From the NCBI GenBank assembly GCA_024707075.1, contig JANQAK010000003.1, forward strand, positions 1,550,001-1,614,000: a stretch of 64,000 nt of DNA. Direction: 5' to 3'. Source of the stretch: Afipia sp. (lineage in GTDB: Bacteria > Pseudomonadota > Alphaproteobacteria > Rhizobiales > Xanthobacteraceae). This document shows positions 19,111 through 28,015 of the stretch, one piece after another (the first letter of the stretch is position 1; every line of letters begins with the position of its first letter). The notes beneath the pieces are model-generated. The model worked only from the letters and a program-made list of their open reading frames with translations, was not told the DNA's origin and searched no databases. The translations under genes were made by a program, and so were the position numbers.

Positions 19111-19178
19111 GTGGGGAATCCGATCAGCGGTGCGTGCGGAGATCAACGCCGCGCGCACCGCGCCGGTTCCTCAAATTC

Positions 19179-20723
19179 TCACATCACGACTTCGATCAGG
19201 CGCGGACCTTTTTCGCGAACGCTGTCGGTCAGCTCCGTGAAGAAGTCCTCGGCGGTGTGCACCGAGCGGCCCGGCACGCCCATGCCCTTCGCCAGCGACA
19301 CCCAGTCGAGCGACGGATTGTCGAGGTTCAGCATGGCGAGCGCCTTCTGTCCCGGCTCGCCGGCATCGACGCCGGCGAATTCGCCTTTGAGAATTTGATA
19401 TGTGCGGTTGGCGAAGACGACGGTGGTGACGTCGAGGCCTTCGCGCGCCTGCGTCCACAGCGATTGCAGCGTGTACATCGCGCTGCCGTCGCCGACCATG
19501 CAGATCACCTTGCGGTCCGGGCAGGCAACCGCAGCGCCGGTCGCGACCGGCGTCGAGAAGCCAATCGATCCGCCCATGTTCTGGAGCCAGTCGTGCGGAG
19601 CCGCCGCCGCCGTCGGCGGAAAGAAGCCGCGCCCCGTGGTGATCGATTCATCGACCACGATGGCGTTCTCCGGAATGGCCATCGCGATCGCCTGCGCGAT
19701 CGACGCATGGGTCAGCGCGCCGGTCGGCTTGACCAGTTCGGCGAGCTGCTGCGGCTTGGCATCGGTGGCCTTGGCGCCGAGCGCATCCGCCAGCGCATGC
19801 AGCGCGCCGACCGAGTTTTCGCCCGCTGCGGTCATGCGATGGACCTCGCAGCCTTCCGGCTTCAGCAGGCTCGGCTTGTTCGGGTAGGCGAAGAACGCCA
19901 CCGGATCGTTGGTCTCGACAAGAACGATGTGCTTGAAGTCCTTCAGGATCGGCAGCGCCTGCTCGATCACATAGGGAATGCGGTCGATGGAGAACCGCCC
20001 GCGCCCGCGCGCCATGCGCGGATTGTAGGTCTGGCCCATCACCTTGCAGCCGGTCTTGCCGGCGATCCTTGCCGCCAGCGCCAGCCCTTCGTCGGTGAGG
20101 GCCTTGCCGGTCAGCAGCAGCAGCGTCTGCTCGCCGCCGCGCAAAATCCTGGCGGCTTCATCGACGGCCTGCGGCGAATAGCTGGCGCGCTGGGATTCCT
20201 CCGGCACCTGCGCGATGCCGTCGGCCTCGTTCCACGCGGTGTCGGCGGGCAAGATGAGGGTTGCGATCTGGCCTGGATGGCTGCGGGCCGCGGCGATGGC
20301 GGCCGCGCCGTCGCGGGCGATGGACTTCGAATCCGGCGAGGTGCGGACCCAGGCCGACATCGGCCGGGCGATACCTTCGATGTCGGAGGTCAGCGGCGCG
20401 TTGTATTCGATATGATAGGTGGCGTGCTGTCCGACGATGTTGACGATGCCGGAATGCGCCTTCTTGGCGTTGTGCAGGTTGGCGAGACCGTTGGCGAGGC
20501 CGGGGCCGAGGTGCAGCAGGGTCGAGGCCGGCTTGCCGGCCATCCGGTAGTATCCGTCGGCCGCGCCGGTCACGACGCCTTCAAAGAGGCCGAGCACGCA
20601 GCGCATGCCGTCGACGCGGTCGAGCGCGGCGACAAAATGCATCTCCGATGTTCCCGGATTGGTGAAGCAGACATTCACATCGCCCGCGACCAATGTTCGC
20701 ACCAGGCTTTCCGCGCCGTTCAT
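19179..20723 (-). CDS. Thiamine-diphosphate enzyme, acetolactate synthase large-subunit-like
   Basis: 514 residues in the three-domain order of the POX/AHAS family. The N-terminal pyrimidine domain has FTNPGTSEMHF and the catalytic glutamate in GLFEGVVTGAADGYYRM. A central domain follows, and the C-terminal domain has the ThDP-Mg motif starting VGDGSAMYTLQ and ending NRTY. It is shorter than catabolic acetolactate synthases and looks closer to benzoylformate-decarboxylase-like members, so the substrate is uncertain. No ilvN small subunit adjoins it. Many such genes in this group are annotated only as AHAS-like. Confidence 0.8.
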   Translation of the reverse strand: MNGAESLVRTLVAGDVNVCFTNPGTSEMHFVAALDRVDGMRCVLGLFEGVVTGAADGYYRMAGKPASTLLHLGPGLANGLANLHNAKKAHSGIVNIVGQHATYHIEYNAPLTSDIEGIARPMSAWVRTSPDSKSIARDGAAAIAAARSHPGQIATLILPADTAWNEADGIAQVPEESQRASYSPQAVDEAARILRGGEQTLLLLTGKALTDEGLALAARIAGKTGCKVMGQTYNPRMARGRGRFSIDRIPYVIEQALPILKDFKHIVLVETNDPVAFFAYPNKPSLLKPEGCEVHRMTAAGENSVGALHALADALGAKATDAKPQQLAELVKPTGALTHASIAQAIAMAIPENAIVVDESITTGRGFFPPTAAAAPHDWLQNMGGSIGFSTPVATGAAVACPDRKVICMVGDGSAMYTLQSLWTQAREGLDVTTVVFANRTYQILKGEFAGVDAGEPGQKALAMLNLDNPSLDWVSLAKGMGVPGRSVHTAEDFFTELTDSVREKGPRLIEVVM

Positions 20724-21034
20724 CTAGTCACTCCCGTTCGAGATTTTTATTGGTGCCGGTAGATCAACCATCCTTGGAGCGTTTCGTCAAAGGCCCTCGC
20801 GGACCGGGCGGCGGCACGGCCATGCCTGAGCGCATGTCCTGATCGAGGGAGATGTCTTGATCGAAAGAAACGTCCTGAAGGAAAGCCGCGGCCATCGCGG
20901 CATCACGCGTCCGTGGGTTGCGAAAACAACGAAATTGTGGCCTTTCTCGCGAGTCCGTGCCACCTGTGGATTTCGGATCCAACGCTCGCCTTGCTGATTC
21001 CGGCCCGGTCCGACGGGCTTTTAAGAGGATTCTA
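20724..21034. other. Gap between the ThDP enzyme and the L,D-transpeptidase
   Basis: About 310 bases, divergent promoters expected. A minus-strand frame 20764-20895 could encode 43 residues with a hexapeptide-like repeat (VSFDQD, ISLDQD) but has no ribosome site, so I do not call it. The DNA holds the 18-base repeat listed separately. Confidence 0.5.
20836..20889. repeat. Three imperfect 18-base tandem repeats
   Basis: Units starting at 20836, 20854 and 20872, each opening GTCCTGA or GTCTTGA followed by an A/G-rich half. The 18-base period fits either a six-residue coding repeat or a binding array. Confidence 0.5.
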
Positions 21035-21607
21035 ATGACGCGCCTTTTGACCGTAATTCTGACCGCAGCGACCATGCTCGCTGGCACCGGATTCGCGATG
21101 GCGGATCAGGAGTTCAATCCGATCGCCCAGTTGTTCGGTTTCAGCCCCGGCAGCAGTGGCTCCGGCCCGATTCCGCGCACCACCGTCAGCTTCCAGGGCA
21201 ACTACGCGCCGGGAACGATCATCGTCGATACCAGGGAACGCCGGCTGTATCTGGTTCAGGACGGCGGCCGGGCGCTGCGCTACGGCATCGGCGTCGGCCG
21301 CGACGGTTTCCGCTGGGGCGGCGTTCACCGCATCACCGCGAAGAAGGAATGGCCGTCGTGGACTCCGCCGTCACAGATGCTGCGCCGCCGCCCGGACCTG
21401 CCGCGCCACATGGTCGGCGGTCCCGACAACCCGCTCGGCGCGCGCGCCATGTATCTCGGCTCGACGCTCTACCGCATCCATGGCTCCAACGAACCGGAAA
21501 CCATCGGACAGGCGGTCTCCTCGGGCTGCTTCCGCATGGTCAACGACGACGTCATCGACCTTTACAACCGCGTGCAGGTCGGCGCGACGGTCATTGTCAA
21601 GAACTGA
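21035..21607 (+). CDS. L,D-transpeptidase (ErfK/YbiS/YcfS/YnhG family)
   Basis: 190 residues from ATG 21035, with AGAGGA seven bases before. Signal peptide about 1-23 (ending GFAMADQ). The YkuD catalytic domain starts at about 65 (PGTIIVDTRERRLYLVQ) and carries the active-site motif HGSNEPETIGQAVSSGCFRM with catalytic His and Cys, then VNDDVIDLYNRV. Acts in the periplasm to cross-link peptidoglycan 3-3 or attach proteins. An upstream in-frame extension exists but would precede the signal peptide. A strong terminator follows. Confidence 0.9.
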   Translation: MTRLLTVILTAATMLAGTGFAMADQEFNPIAQLFGFSPGSSGSGPIPRTTVSFQGNYAPGTIIVDTRERRLYLVQDGGRALRYGIGVGRDGFRWGGVHRITAKKEWPSWTPPSQMLRRRPDLPRHMVGGPDNPLGARAMYLGSTLYRIHGSNEPETIGQAVSSGCFRMVNDDVIDLYNRVQVGATVIVKN

Positions 21608-21655
21608 GGCGTCCCGCCTCCGGCAGCGATTCCGGTCGTGCCGGAAACCGATTGA

Positions 21656-21685
21656 AAGGCCGGCCATCAGGGCCGGCCTTTTTAT
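21656..21685 (+). terminator. Rho-independent terminator after the L,D-transpeptidase
   Basis: AAGGCCGGCC (21656-21665), a five-base loop, GGCCGGCCTT (21671-21680), then a T run. A perfect ten-base stem. Confidence 0.85.
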
Positions 21686-21767
21686 TATGGCCGCCTTCGC
21701 ATTTATGGCTGCCCTGCCGACAGTTCCCTTGCATGCCGGCAGCGACACCGCTAGCTCTGGGGATGTC

Positions 21768-22583
21768 ATGAGATCATCACGAACCCTGTGGCGACTCTCG
21801 CCGGGCATCGCAGCCCTGCTGGCCGGAATCACGCTCGGTGCCGCCCTGCTGCCTCCGGCCTTCGCGGAAGCGTCCAGCGTCAGCGCGCGCCAGCACAGCG
21901 AAAAGAAGACCTTCACCGACAGCGAGATCATCGACGGCTTCATGAAGACGGCGTTCGGCGCGGAATATCATCTCGCCGGACGGGTCGACCGCATCCGCAA
22001 GTACCAGACGCCGGTGCGGATCTTCGTCGACGGCTCCAGCCGGACCGACCGGCAGATGCAGATCGGCAAGGTCGTCAGCGACATCGCGACGCGCGTGCAG
22101 CATCTCGACATCGCGATGGCGGACAGGCGCGACGACGCCAATGCCGTCATCACGCTGGTCCGCGACCGCGACCTCCAGAAGACGATCACATCGTTCTACG
22201 GCGCGGAGAAGGCCAACGAGATCTGCGACTCGCTGGACCCGCAGTGCCTGTCGGGGTTTCGCAAGAACGACGACTACGAGATCCAGCGCTCGGACGTGAT
22301 CCTCACCGTCGACAACGGCGACTTCGTGTTTCTCGACTGCGCCTATGAAGAACTGCTGCAATCGCTCGGCCCGATCAACGACACGGACTCGGTGCCGTGG
22401 ACGATGTTCAACGATCAGGTCTCGATGGGCTTCTTCGACGTCTACGACCAGTACATCATGAACATCCTGTACGATCCGCGCATCAAGGCCGGCATGACGG
22501 TCGAGGACGTGCGCGGCGTGCTGCCGGCGATCCTGCCGGACGTGCGGACCTGGGTCGCCAAGGTGAACAATCTGCCGAAGTGA
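21768..22583 (+). CDS. Exported DUF2927 protein
   Basis: 271 residues from ATG 21768. Signal peptide about 1-36 (LLAGITLGAALLPPAFAEAS). The mature part has IIDGFMKTAFGAEYHLAGRV, RVQHLDIAMA, CLSGFRKNDDYEIQRSDVIL and a C-terminal MFNDQVSMGFFDVYDQYIMN, the DUF2927 layout. Some members are described as lipid-anchored or metalloprotease-like, but the function is unknown. Two cysteines (ICDSLDPQC) may form a disulfide. It sits after the terminator of the preceding gene, so it likely has its own promoter. Confidence 0.75.
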   Translation: MRSSRTLWRLSPGIAALLAGITLGAALLPPAFAEASSVSARQHSEKKTFTDSEIIDGFMKTAFGAEYHLAGRVDRIRKYQTPVRIFVDGSSRTDRQMQIGKVVSDIATRVQHLDIAMADRRDDANAVITLVRDRDLQKTITSFYGAEKANEICDSLDPQCLSGFRKNDDYEIQRSDVILTVDNGDFVFLDCAYEELLQSLGPINDTDSVPWTMFNDQVSMGFFDVYDQYIMNILYDPRIKAGMTVEDVRGVLPAILPDVRTWVAKVNNLPK

Positions 22584-22592
22584 CGCTGCTCT

Positions 22593-22711
22593 ACCTCTCC
22601 CCGTTTACGGGGAGAGGTCGGATCTTGCGATCCGGGTGAGGGGCAAGCTGCGATCAGGACAAAGCCCCTCACCCCGACCCTCTCCCCGCAAGAGCGGGGC
22701 GAGGGAGAAGA
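22593..22711. repeat. Palindromic repeat, CTCTCCCCG-CGGGGAGAG type
   Basis: CTCTCCCCGTTTACGGGGAG opens and CTCTCCCCGCAAGAGCGGGG closes the element, with GGTGAGGGGC and GCCCCTCACC facing each other inside. Strong nested dyads between two convergent genes; may also act as a terminator. Confidence 0.8.
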
Positions 22712-22725
22712 GATGATCTCGCTCC

Positions 22726-23898
22726 CTACGCCGTCTTCTCGAACAGCTCGCGACCGATCAGCATGCGGCGGATTTCGCTGGTGCCCGCGCCGATCTCATA
22801 GAGCTTGGCATCGCGCAGCAGACGTCCGGTCGGATAGTCGTTGATGTAGCCGTTGCCGCCGAGCAACTGGATCGCATCCAGCGCGCATTGCGTGGCGCGC
22901 TCCGCCGCGTAAAGGATCGCGCCGGCGGCGTCCTCGCGCGTGGTCTCGCCGCGATCGCAGGCTTTCGCCACCGCGTAGACATAGGCGCGCGAGGCATTCA
23001 TGGTCACGTACATGTCGGCGACCTTGCCCTGCACGAGCTGGAATGAGCCGATCGGCTGGCCGAACTGCTTGCGCTCGTGGACGTAAGGCATCACCACATC
23101 GAGACACGCCTGCATGATGCCGAGCGGCCCTGCCGCCAGCACCGCGCGCTCGTAATCGAGGCCGGACATCAGCACGTTGACGCCGCGCCCGACATGGCCG
23201 AGCACGTTCTCCTCCGGCACTTCGCAATTCTCGAATACCAGTTCGCCGGTGTCGGAGCCGCGCATGCCGAGCTTGTCGAGCTTCTGCGCAGTGGAAAATC
23301 CCTTCATGCCCTTCTCGATCAGGAACGCGGTCATGCCGCGCGGACCGGCCGCAGGATCGGTCTTGGCATAGACCACCAGCGTCTCGGCGATCGGCCCGTT
23401 GGTGATCCACATCTTGGAGCCGTTGATGACGTAGCGGTCACCCTTCTTCTCGGCGCGCGTCGTCATCGACACCACGTCGGACCCCGCCCCCGGCTCCGAC
23501 ATCGCCAGCGCGCCGACATGCTCGCCGGACATCAGCTTCGGAAGATATTTCCGCTTCTGGGCTTCGTTGCCGTTGCGGCGGATCTGGTTGACGCAGAGAT
23601 TGGAGTGCGCGCCGTAGGACAGCCCGACCGACGCGGAGGCGCGGGAGATTTCCTCCATCGCGATGCAGTGTTCGAGATAGCCGAGCCCCGAGCCGCCGTA
23701 GTCTTCCTCGACGGTCATGCCGAGCAGGCCCATCGCGCCGAGCTTCGGCCAGAGGTCGCGCGGGAACTGGTTGCTCTTGTCGATCTCGTCGGCGCGCGGC
23801 GCGATTTCATTCTGCGAAAAGTCGCGGACGGTTTCGCGGATCGCATCCGCGGTCTCGCCGAGATCGAAATTGAAGCCACTGTGCGCGTTCGGAATCAT
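22726..23898 (-). CDS. ivd: Isovaleryl-CoA dehydrogenase
   Basis: 390 residues from ATG 23898, with GGGAGAG upstream; the open frame extends 60 codons further but without family similarity. Acyl-CoA dehydrogenase fold: [42 protein letters not shown], and near the end [20 protein letters not shown]. The glutamate in [15 protein letters not shown] is at the position of the catalytic base characteristic of isovaleryl-CoA dehydrogenases. It oxidises isovaleryl-CoA to 3-methylcrotonyl-CoA in leucine breakdown, passing electrons to ETF. The mccA/B carboxylase partners are not in this window. Divergent from the P450 gene. Confidence 0.88.
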   Translation of the reverse strand: MIPNAHSGFNFDLGETADAIRETVRDFSQNEIAPRADEIDKSNQFPRDLWPKLGAMGLLGMTVEEDYGGSGLGYLEHCIAMEEISRASASVGLSYGAHSNLCVNQIRRNGNEAQKRKYLPKLMSGEHVGALAMSEPGAGSDVVSMTTRAEKKGDRYVINGSKMWITNGPIAETLVVYAKTDPAAGPRGMTAFLIEKGMKGFSTAQKLDKLGMRGSDTGELVFENCEVPEENVLGHVGRGVNVLMSGLDYERAVLAAGPLGIMQACLDVVMPYVHERKQFGQPIGSFQLVQGKVADMYVTMNASRAYVYAVAKACDRGETTREDAAGAILYAAERATQCALDAIQLLGGNGYINDYPTGRLLRDAKLYEIGAGTSEIRRMLIGRELFEKTA

Positions 23899-24320
23899 CG
23901 AGTTCTCTCCCAGGGCGTGGCTGTTGGAGCAAGCCCGCCATTGCTCGGCCGGGACAATGCCACGGGCGGATTGCGGGGAGAAGAGGCGGAACGCCGAGAC
24001 TGCGAACGTTGAAAGGCTGCGCCGAAATGTCTTGCAGACGACATTTCGCCCGGCGCGGCCAACGCGCCCGGACTCCACCGGCGCAAATTTATCGTGCGGT
24101 CTCGGTGCGCTCTTCCCGTCGGACGGCGCAGAGGATGGCGACAGATTTTCTGTGGGAATTTAATCCATAACCTGCGGCTATCAGCGACCGCTTGCGTCAT
24201 GGCGTGGCCCGGAGTGTAATTCCCCACATCACACATCCGCCGGGAACCGGGCTGAACATCGGTCCCGGACGGACGCAGGGACGGGACAACCGGCCCCGCC
24301 GGGAGAAGGAAACGGACACG
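23899..24320. other. Divergent promoter region between ivd and the P450 gene
   Basis: About 420 bases without a gene. It holds the inverted repeat 24023-24048 and should hold both promoters. No regulator gene lies in or beside it. Confidence 0.6.
24023..24048. promoter_or_regulatory. Candidate operator, inverted repeat
   Basis: CGAAATGTC (24023-24031), eight-base spacer, GACATTTCG (24040-24048): perfect nine-base arms. There is no T tract, and the position between divergent genes fits an operator. The outer GCGCC/GGCGC bases extend the symmetry imperfectly. Confidence 0.5.
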
Positions 24321-25589
24321 ATGCACGGGACGATCACGATGGCCCGCGACGAGCGCCAGAAGGCCGCGCGTGAGAAGGCCTATGCCACGCCGCTGTCGGA
24401 ATTCCATCCCGGCGCGCCGGAGCTGTTCCGCAGCGATACGCTGTGGCCTTACTTCGAGCGGTTGCGTAACGAGGAGCCGGTGCACTACTGCACCACCTGC
24501 CCGGTCGGCGATTACTGGTCGGTGACCAAGTACAACGACATCATGCATGTCGACACCAACGCCGCGATCTTCTCGTCCGACATCAAGAACGGCGGCATCA
24601 ATCTCCGCGACATGGGCGAGGATTACCAGTGGCCGAGCTTCATCGCGATGGACGAGCCGAAGCACGGCCCGCAGCGCAAGACCGTGTCGCCGATGTTCAC
24701 GCCGGTGCATCTCGACCGGCTGGCGGTTCTGATCCGCGAGCGCGCCGGCACGATCCTCGACAACCTGCCGCGCAACGAGACCTTCAACTGGGTCGAGCGC
24801 GTCTCCATCGAACTGACCACGCAGATGCTGGCCACGCTGTTCGACTTTCCGTGGGAGGACCGCCGCAAGCTGACGCGCTGGTCGGATCTCGCCACCGCCT
24901 TGCCGAAAAGCGGAATCTACGAGAGCGAGGAACAGCGGCTGCGCGAACTCGGCGAATGCGCCGATTATTTCACGCGGCTGTGGAACGAGCGCGTCAATGC
25001 CGAGCCGCGCAGTGACCTCATTTCGATGATGGCGCACAGCGACGCCACGCGCCACATGAACCGCGACGAACTGCTCGGCAACCTCATTCTGCTGATCGTC
25101 GGCGGCAACGACACCACCCGCAACTCGATGACCGGCTCGGTGCTGGCCCTGAACGAGAATCCGGACGAATACGACAAGCTGCGCGCCAATCCTGCGCTGA
25201 TCGACAGCTTCGTGCCGGAGGTGATCCGCTGGCAGACGCCGCTGGCCCATATGCGCCGCACCGCGTTGCAGGACACCGAACTCGGCGGCAAGCTCATCAG
25301 GAAAGGCGACCGCGTCGTGATGTGGTACGTCTCCGGCAACCGCGACGGCGAGGTGATCGAGAATCCCGACAGCTTCATCATCGACCGCGCCCGGCCGCGC
25401 ACCCACATGTCGTTCGGCTTCGGCATCCACCGCTGCGTCGGCATGCGGCTGGCCGACCTCCAGCTTAAGATCATCTGGGAAGAAATCCTCAAACGCTTCG
25501 ACAATATCGAGGTGGTCGGCGAGCCGACGCGGATCTATTCGAGCTTCGTGAAGGGCTATGAGACCCTGCCCGTCCGCATCAACGCCTGA
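24321..25589 (+). CDS. Cytochrome P450, CYP153-like hydroxylase
   Basis: 422 residues from ATG 24321. Soluble bacterial P450: WSVTKYNDIMHVDTN and RVSIELTTQMLATLFDFPWEDRRKL near the N-half (quoted in parts), I-helix GGNDTTRNSM, ExxR in EVIRW, and the haem loop FGFGIHRCVGMRLA with the thiolate Cys at about 372. The runs TRNSM...LALNENPDEY and TPLAHMRRTALQDTE are strongly CYP153-like, a family that hydroxylates terminal carbons of alkanes and fatty acids. CYP153 enzymes need a ferredoxin and reductase; neither is adjacent. First gene of a plus-strand group with three acyl-CoA genes. Confidence 0.85.
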   Translation: MHGTITMARDERQKAAREKAYATPLSEFHPGAPELFRSDTLWPYFERLRNEEPVHYCTTCPVGDYWSVTKYNDIMHVDTNAAIFSSDIKNGGINLRDMGEDYQWPSFIAMDEPKHGPQRKTVSPMFTPVHLDRLAVLIRERAGTILDNLPRNETFNWVERVSIELTTQMLATLFDFPWEDRRKLTRWSDLATALPKSGIYESEEQRLRELGECADYFTRLWNERVNAEPRSDLISMMAHSDATRHMNRDELLGNLILLIVGGNDTTRNSMTGSVLALNENPDEYDKLRANPALIDSFVPEVIRWQTPLAHMRRTALQDTELGGKLIRKGDRVVMWYVSGNRDGEVIENPDSFIIDRARPRTHMSFGFGIHRCVGMRLADLQLKIIWEEILKRFDNIEVVGEPTRIYSSFVKGYETLPVRINA

Positions 25590-25720
25590 CCGCGCACGAT
25601 GCGATCCCCTTTCGTTCAGCCGGCTGCGGCCACCGGCCGCGCCACGAATGCAAATTCGGAATGCGGCTGCGCGTCACGTGGCGCTGGATCACAGGCGTGT
25701 GATCTGCCAAACACTCCCGC

Positions 25721-26884
25721 ATGACACATCACGAGCAAGATTTTTCTGACATCCGCGAGTCGGTCGCGAAACTTTGCGCCCAATTCCCCGGCGAGTACTG
25801 GCGCAAGCTGGACCGCGACATGGCCTACCCGAAAGAGTTCGTCCAGGCGCTGATCGACGCCGGCTACCTGTCGGTGCTGATCCCCGAGGAATACGGCGGG
25901 TCCGGACTGAAGCTGTCGGCGGCGGCCGCGATCCTGGAAGAGATCCAGCGCGCGGGCTGCAATGGCGGCGCCTGCCACGCCCAGATGTACACCATGGGCA
26001 CGCTGCTGCGGCACGGCAACGACGAGCAGAAGGCCAAGTGGCTGCCGCGCATCGCCTCGGGCGAACTGCGGTTGCAGGCGTTCGGCGTCACCGAGCCGAC
26101 CAGCGGCACCGACACGACGTCGCTGAAGACCTTCGCCAAGCGCGACGGCGACCACTACGTGGTCAACGGCCAGAAGATCTGGACCAGCCGCGCGGAATAT
26201 TCCGATCTGATGATCCTGCTGGCGCGCACCACGCCGAAGGAGCAGGCCGCCAAGCGCACCGACGGACTTTCGGTGTTCATCGTCGACATGCAGGAAGCGA
26301 AGAAGGCCGGCGGGCTTACGATCCGCCCGATCCGCACCATGATGAACCATTCCACCACGGAAGTGTTCTTCGACAACATGAAGGTGCCCGCCGAAAACCT
26401 GATCGGCGAGGAAGGCAAGGGCTTCCGCTACATCCTGTCCGGCATGAACGCCGAGCGCATCCTGATCGCGTCGGAATGCGTCGGCGACGCCAAGTGGTTC
26501 ATCAACAAGGCCTCAACTTATGCGAAAGAGCGCACGGTGTTCGGCCGCCCGATCGGCCAGAACCAGGGCGTTCAGTTTCCGATCGCGAAATCCTACGCCA
26601 ACATGCGCGCCGCCGAACTGATGGTGCGGGAAGCCACCCGGCTTTATGAAGCGGGCAAGGACTGCGGCGCGGAAGCCAACATGGCCAAGATGCTGGCGGC
26701 CGACGCCTCGTTCGAGGCGGCCAACGCCTGCATCCAGACCCACGGCGGCTTCGGCTTCGCCGAGGAATACGATGTCGAGCGCAAATTCCGCGAGACGCGG
26801 CTGTATTCGGTCGCGCCGATCTCGACCAACCTGATCCTGTCGCATCTGTCCGAGCATGTGCTCGGCATGCCGCGCTCGTATTGA
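25721..26884 (+). CDS. Acyl-CoA dehydrogenase
   Basis: 387 residues. Acyl-CoA dehydrogenase fold with LIPEEYGGSGLKLSAAAAIL, FGVTEPTSGTDTTSL, KIWTSRAEYSDLMIL and a C-terminal TKGGFGFAEEYDVER-like segment (actual THGGFGFAEEYDVERKFRE). It differs clearly from the ivd product and lacks its glutamate pattern, so the substrate is a different acyl-CoA. ATG 25721 follows the P450 gene by about 130 bases, and the CoA-transferase gene begins nine bases after its stop, so it is in an operon with the next two genes. Confidence 0.85.
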   Translation: MTHHEQDFSDIRESVAKLCAQFPGEYWRKLDRDMAYPKEFVQALIDAGYLSVLIPEEYGGSGLKLSAAAAILEEIQRAGCNGGACHAQMYTMGTLLRHGNDEQKAKWLPRIASGELRLQAFGVTEPTSGTDTTSLKTFAKRDGDHYVVNGQKIWTSRAEYSDLMILLARTTPKEQAAKRTDGLSVFIVDMQEAKKAGGLTIRPIRTMMNHSTTEVFFDNMKVPAENLIGEEGKGFRYILSGMNAERILIASECVGDAKWFINKASTYAKERTVFGRPIGQNQGVQFPIAKSYANMRAAELMVREATRLYEAGKDCGAEANMAKMLAADASFEAANACIQTHGGFGFAEEYDVERKFRETRLYSVAPISTNLILSHLSEHVLGMPRSY

Positions 26885-26893
26885 GAAACGCCA

Positions 26894-28015
26894 ATGCTGC
26901 CGCTTGAAGGACTGACCGTCATCGCCGTCGAACAGGCGGTTGCAGCGCCCTTCTGCACCTCGCGGCTGGCGGATGCGGGCGCGAACGTCATCAAGATCGA
27001 ACGGCCGGAGGGCGATTTCGCGCGCGCCTATGATGCCGCCGCGAAGGGGCAGAGCAGCTATTTCGTCTGGCTCAACCGCGGCAAGAAATCCGTCGTGATC
27101 GACCTTGCCACCGAGGACGGACGCAAGTCGCTCGAGACCCTGATCGCGAGCGCCGACGTTCTCGTGCAGAACCTCAAGCCCGGCTCGATGGACAAGCTCG
27201 GCTTCACCCGCGACCGCCTGCGCGCGGACTATCCGGGCCTGATCATCTGCACCATCTCCGGCTATGGCGACGAAGGCCCCTACGCCAACCGCAAGGCCTA
27301 TGACCTGCTGATCCAGGCCGAGTCAGGCCTCTGCTCCATCACCGGCGGACCGGAATCGCCGTCCCGCGTCGGCATGTCGATCGTCGACGTCGCCACCGGC
27401 GCCGCTGCGCATGCGGCCATTCTCGAAGCGCTGATCGCGCGCGGCCGCACCGGCAAGGGCAGCGACATCCGCATCTCGATGTTCGACGTGATGGCCGACT
27501 GGCTGACCGTGCCGCTGCTGAATTCCGAGAACGGCAATCCGCCGAAGCGCATGGGCCTCGCGCATCCATCGGTCGCGCCCTATGGCGTGTTTCATTCGAA
27601 GGACGGCCGCGACATCCTGATCTCGATCCAGAGCGAGCGCGAATGGAAGATTTTCTGCGCCAAGGTGATCGACCTGCCGGATCTGCCGAACGATCCGCGC
27701 TTCGGCAGCATGGTGGAGCGGGTCCGCAACCGCAAGCTGACCGACGACACCGTGGCTGCCGCCTTTGCCAGGCTGACCCGCGACGAACTGCTTGAACGGC
27801 TCGCCGCCGCCGATATCGCCTTCGCGGAGGTCAACACCATGGACGGTCTGTCGTCGCATCCGCATCTGCGCCGCATCGATGTGGATTCGCCCGCAGGCGT
27901 TGTAAGCTATCCGGCACCCGCAGCAATCATCGTGGGCGAAAGCCGGACCTATGGCGCGATCCCGTCGATCGGCACCCACAGCGTTGAAGCCGCACTCGGG
28001 ACAAAAAAATCATGA
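26894..28015 (+). CDS. CaiB/BaiF (class III) CoA-transferase
   Basis: 373 residues. Class III CoA-transferase signatures: LPLEGLTVIAVEQAVAAPFC at the start, GANVIKIERPEGDFAR, LNRGKKSVVIDL and the region YDLLIQAESGL carrying the aspartate that forms the enzyme-CoA anhydride. It moves CoA between carboxylic acids. Placed between an acyl-CoA dehydrogenase and a MaoC-like hydratase, it probably activates the substrate of this small catabolic operon. Its stop overlaps the next start by ATGA. Confidence 0.88.
   Translation: MLPLEGLTVIAVEQAVAAPFCTSRLADAGANVIKIERPEGDFARAYDAAAKGQSSYFVWLNRGKKSVVIDLATEDGRKSLETLIASADVLVQNLKPGSMDKLGFTRDRLRADYPGLIICTISGYGDEGPYANRKAYDLLIQAESGLCSITGGPESPSRVGMSIVDVATGAAAHAAILEALIARGRTGKGSDIRISMFDVMADWLTVPLLNSENGNPPKRMGLAHPSVAPYGVFHSKDGRDILISIQSEREWKIFCAKVIDLPDLPNDPRFGSMVERVRNRKLTDDTVAAAFARLTRDELLERLAAADIAFAEVNTMDGLSSHPHLRRIDVDSPAGVVSYPAPAAIIVGESRTYGAIPSIGTHSVEAALGTKKS

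Noticed and set aside
19134-20762. 542-codon plus-strand frame opposite the ThDP enzyme
   Set aside because: Antisense shadow of a clearly recognisable enzyme gene.
20764-20895. 43-codon minus-strand frame with a six-residue repeat
   Set aside because: No ribosome site and no homology; kept only as a DNA repeat.
23895-25430. 511-codon minus-strand frame opposite the P450 gene
   Set aside because: Antisense of a P450 with haem-binding motif; no ribosome site or domain.
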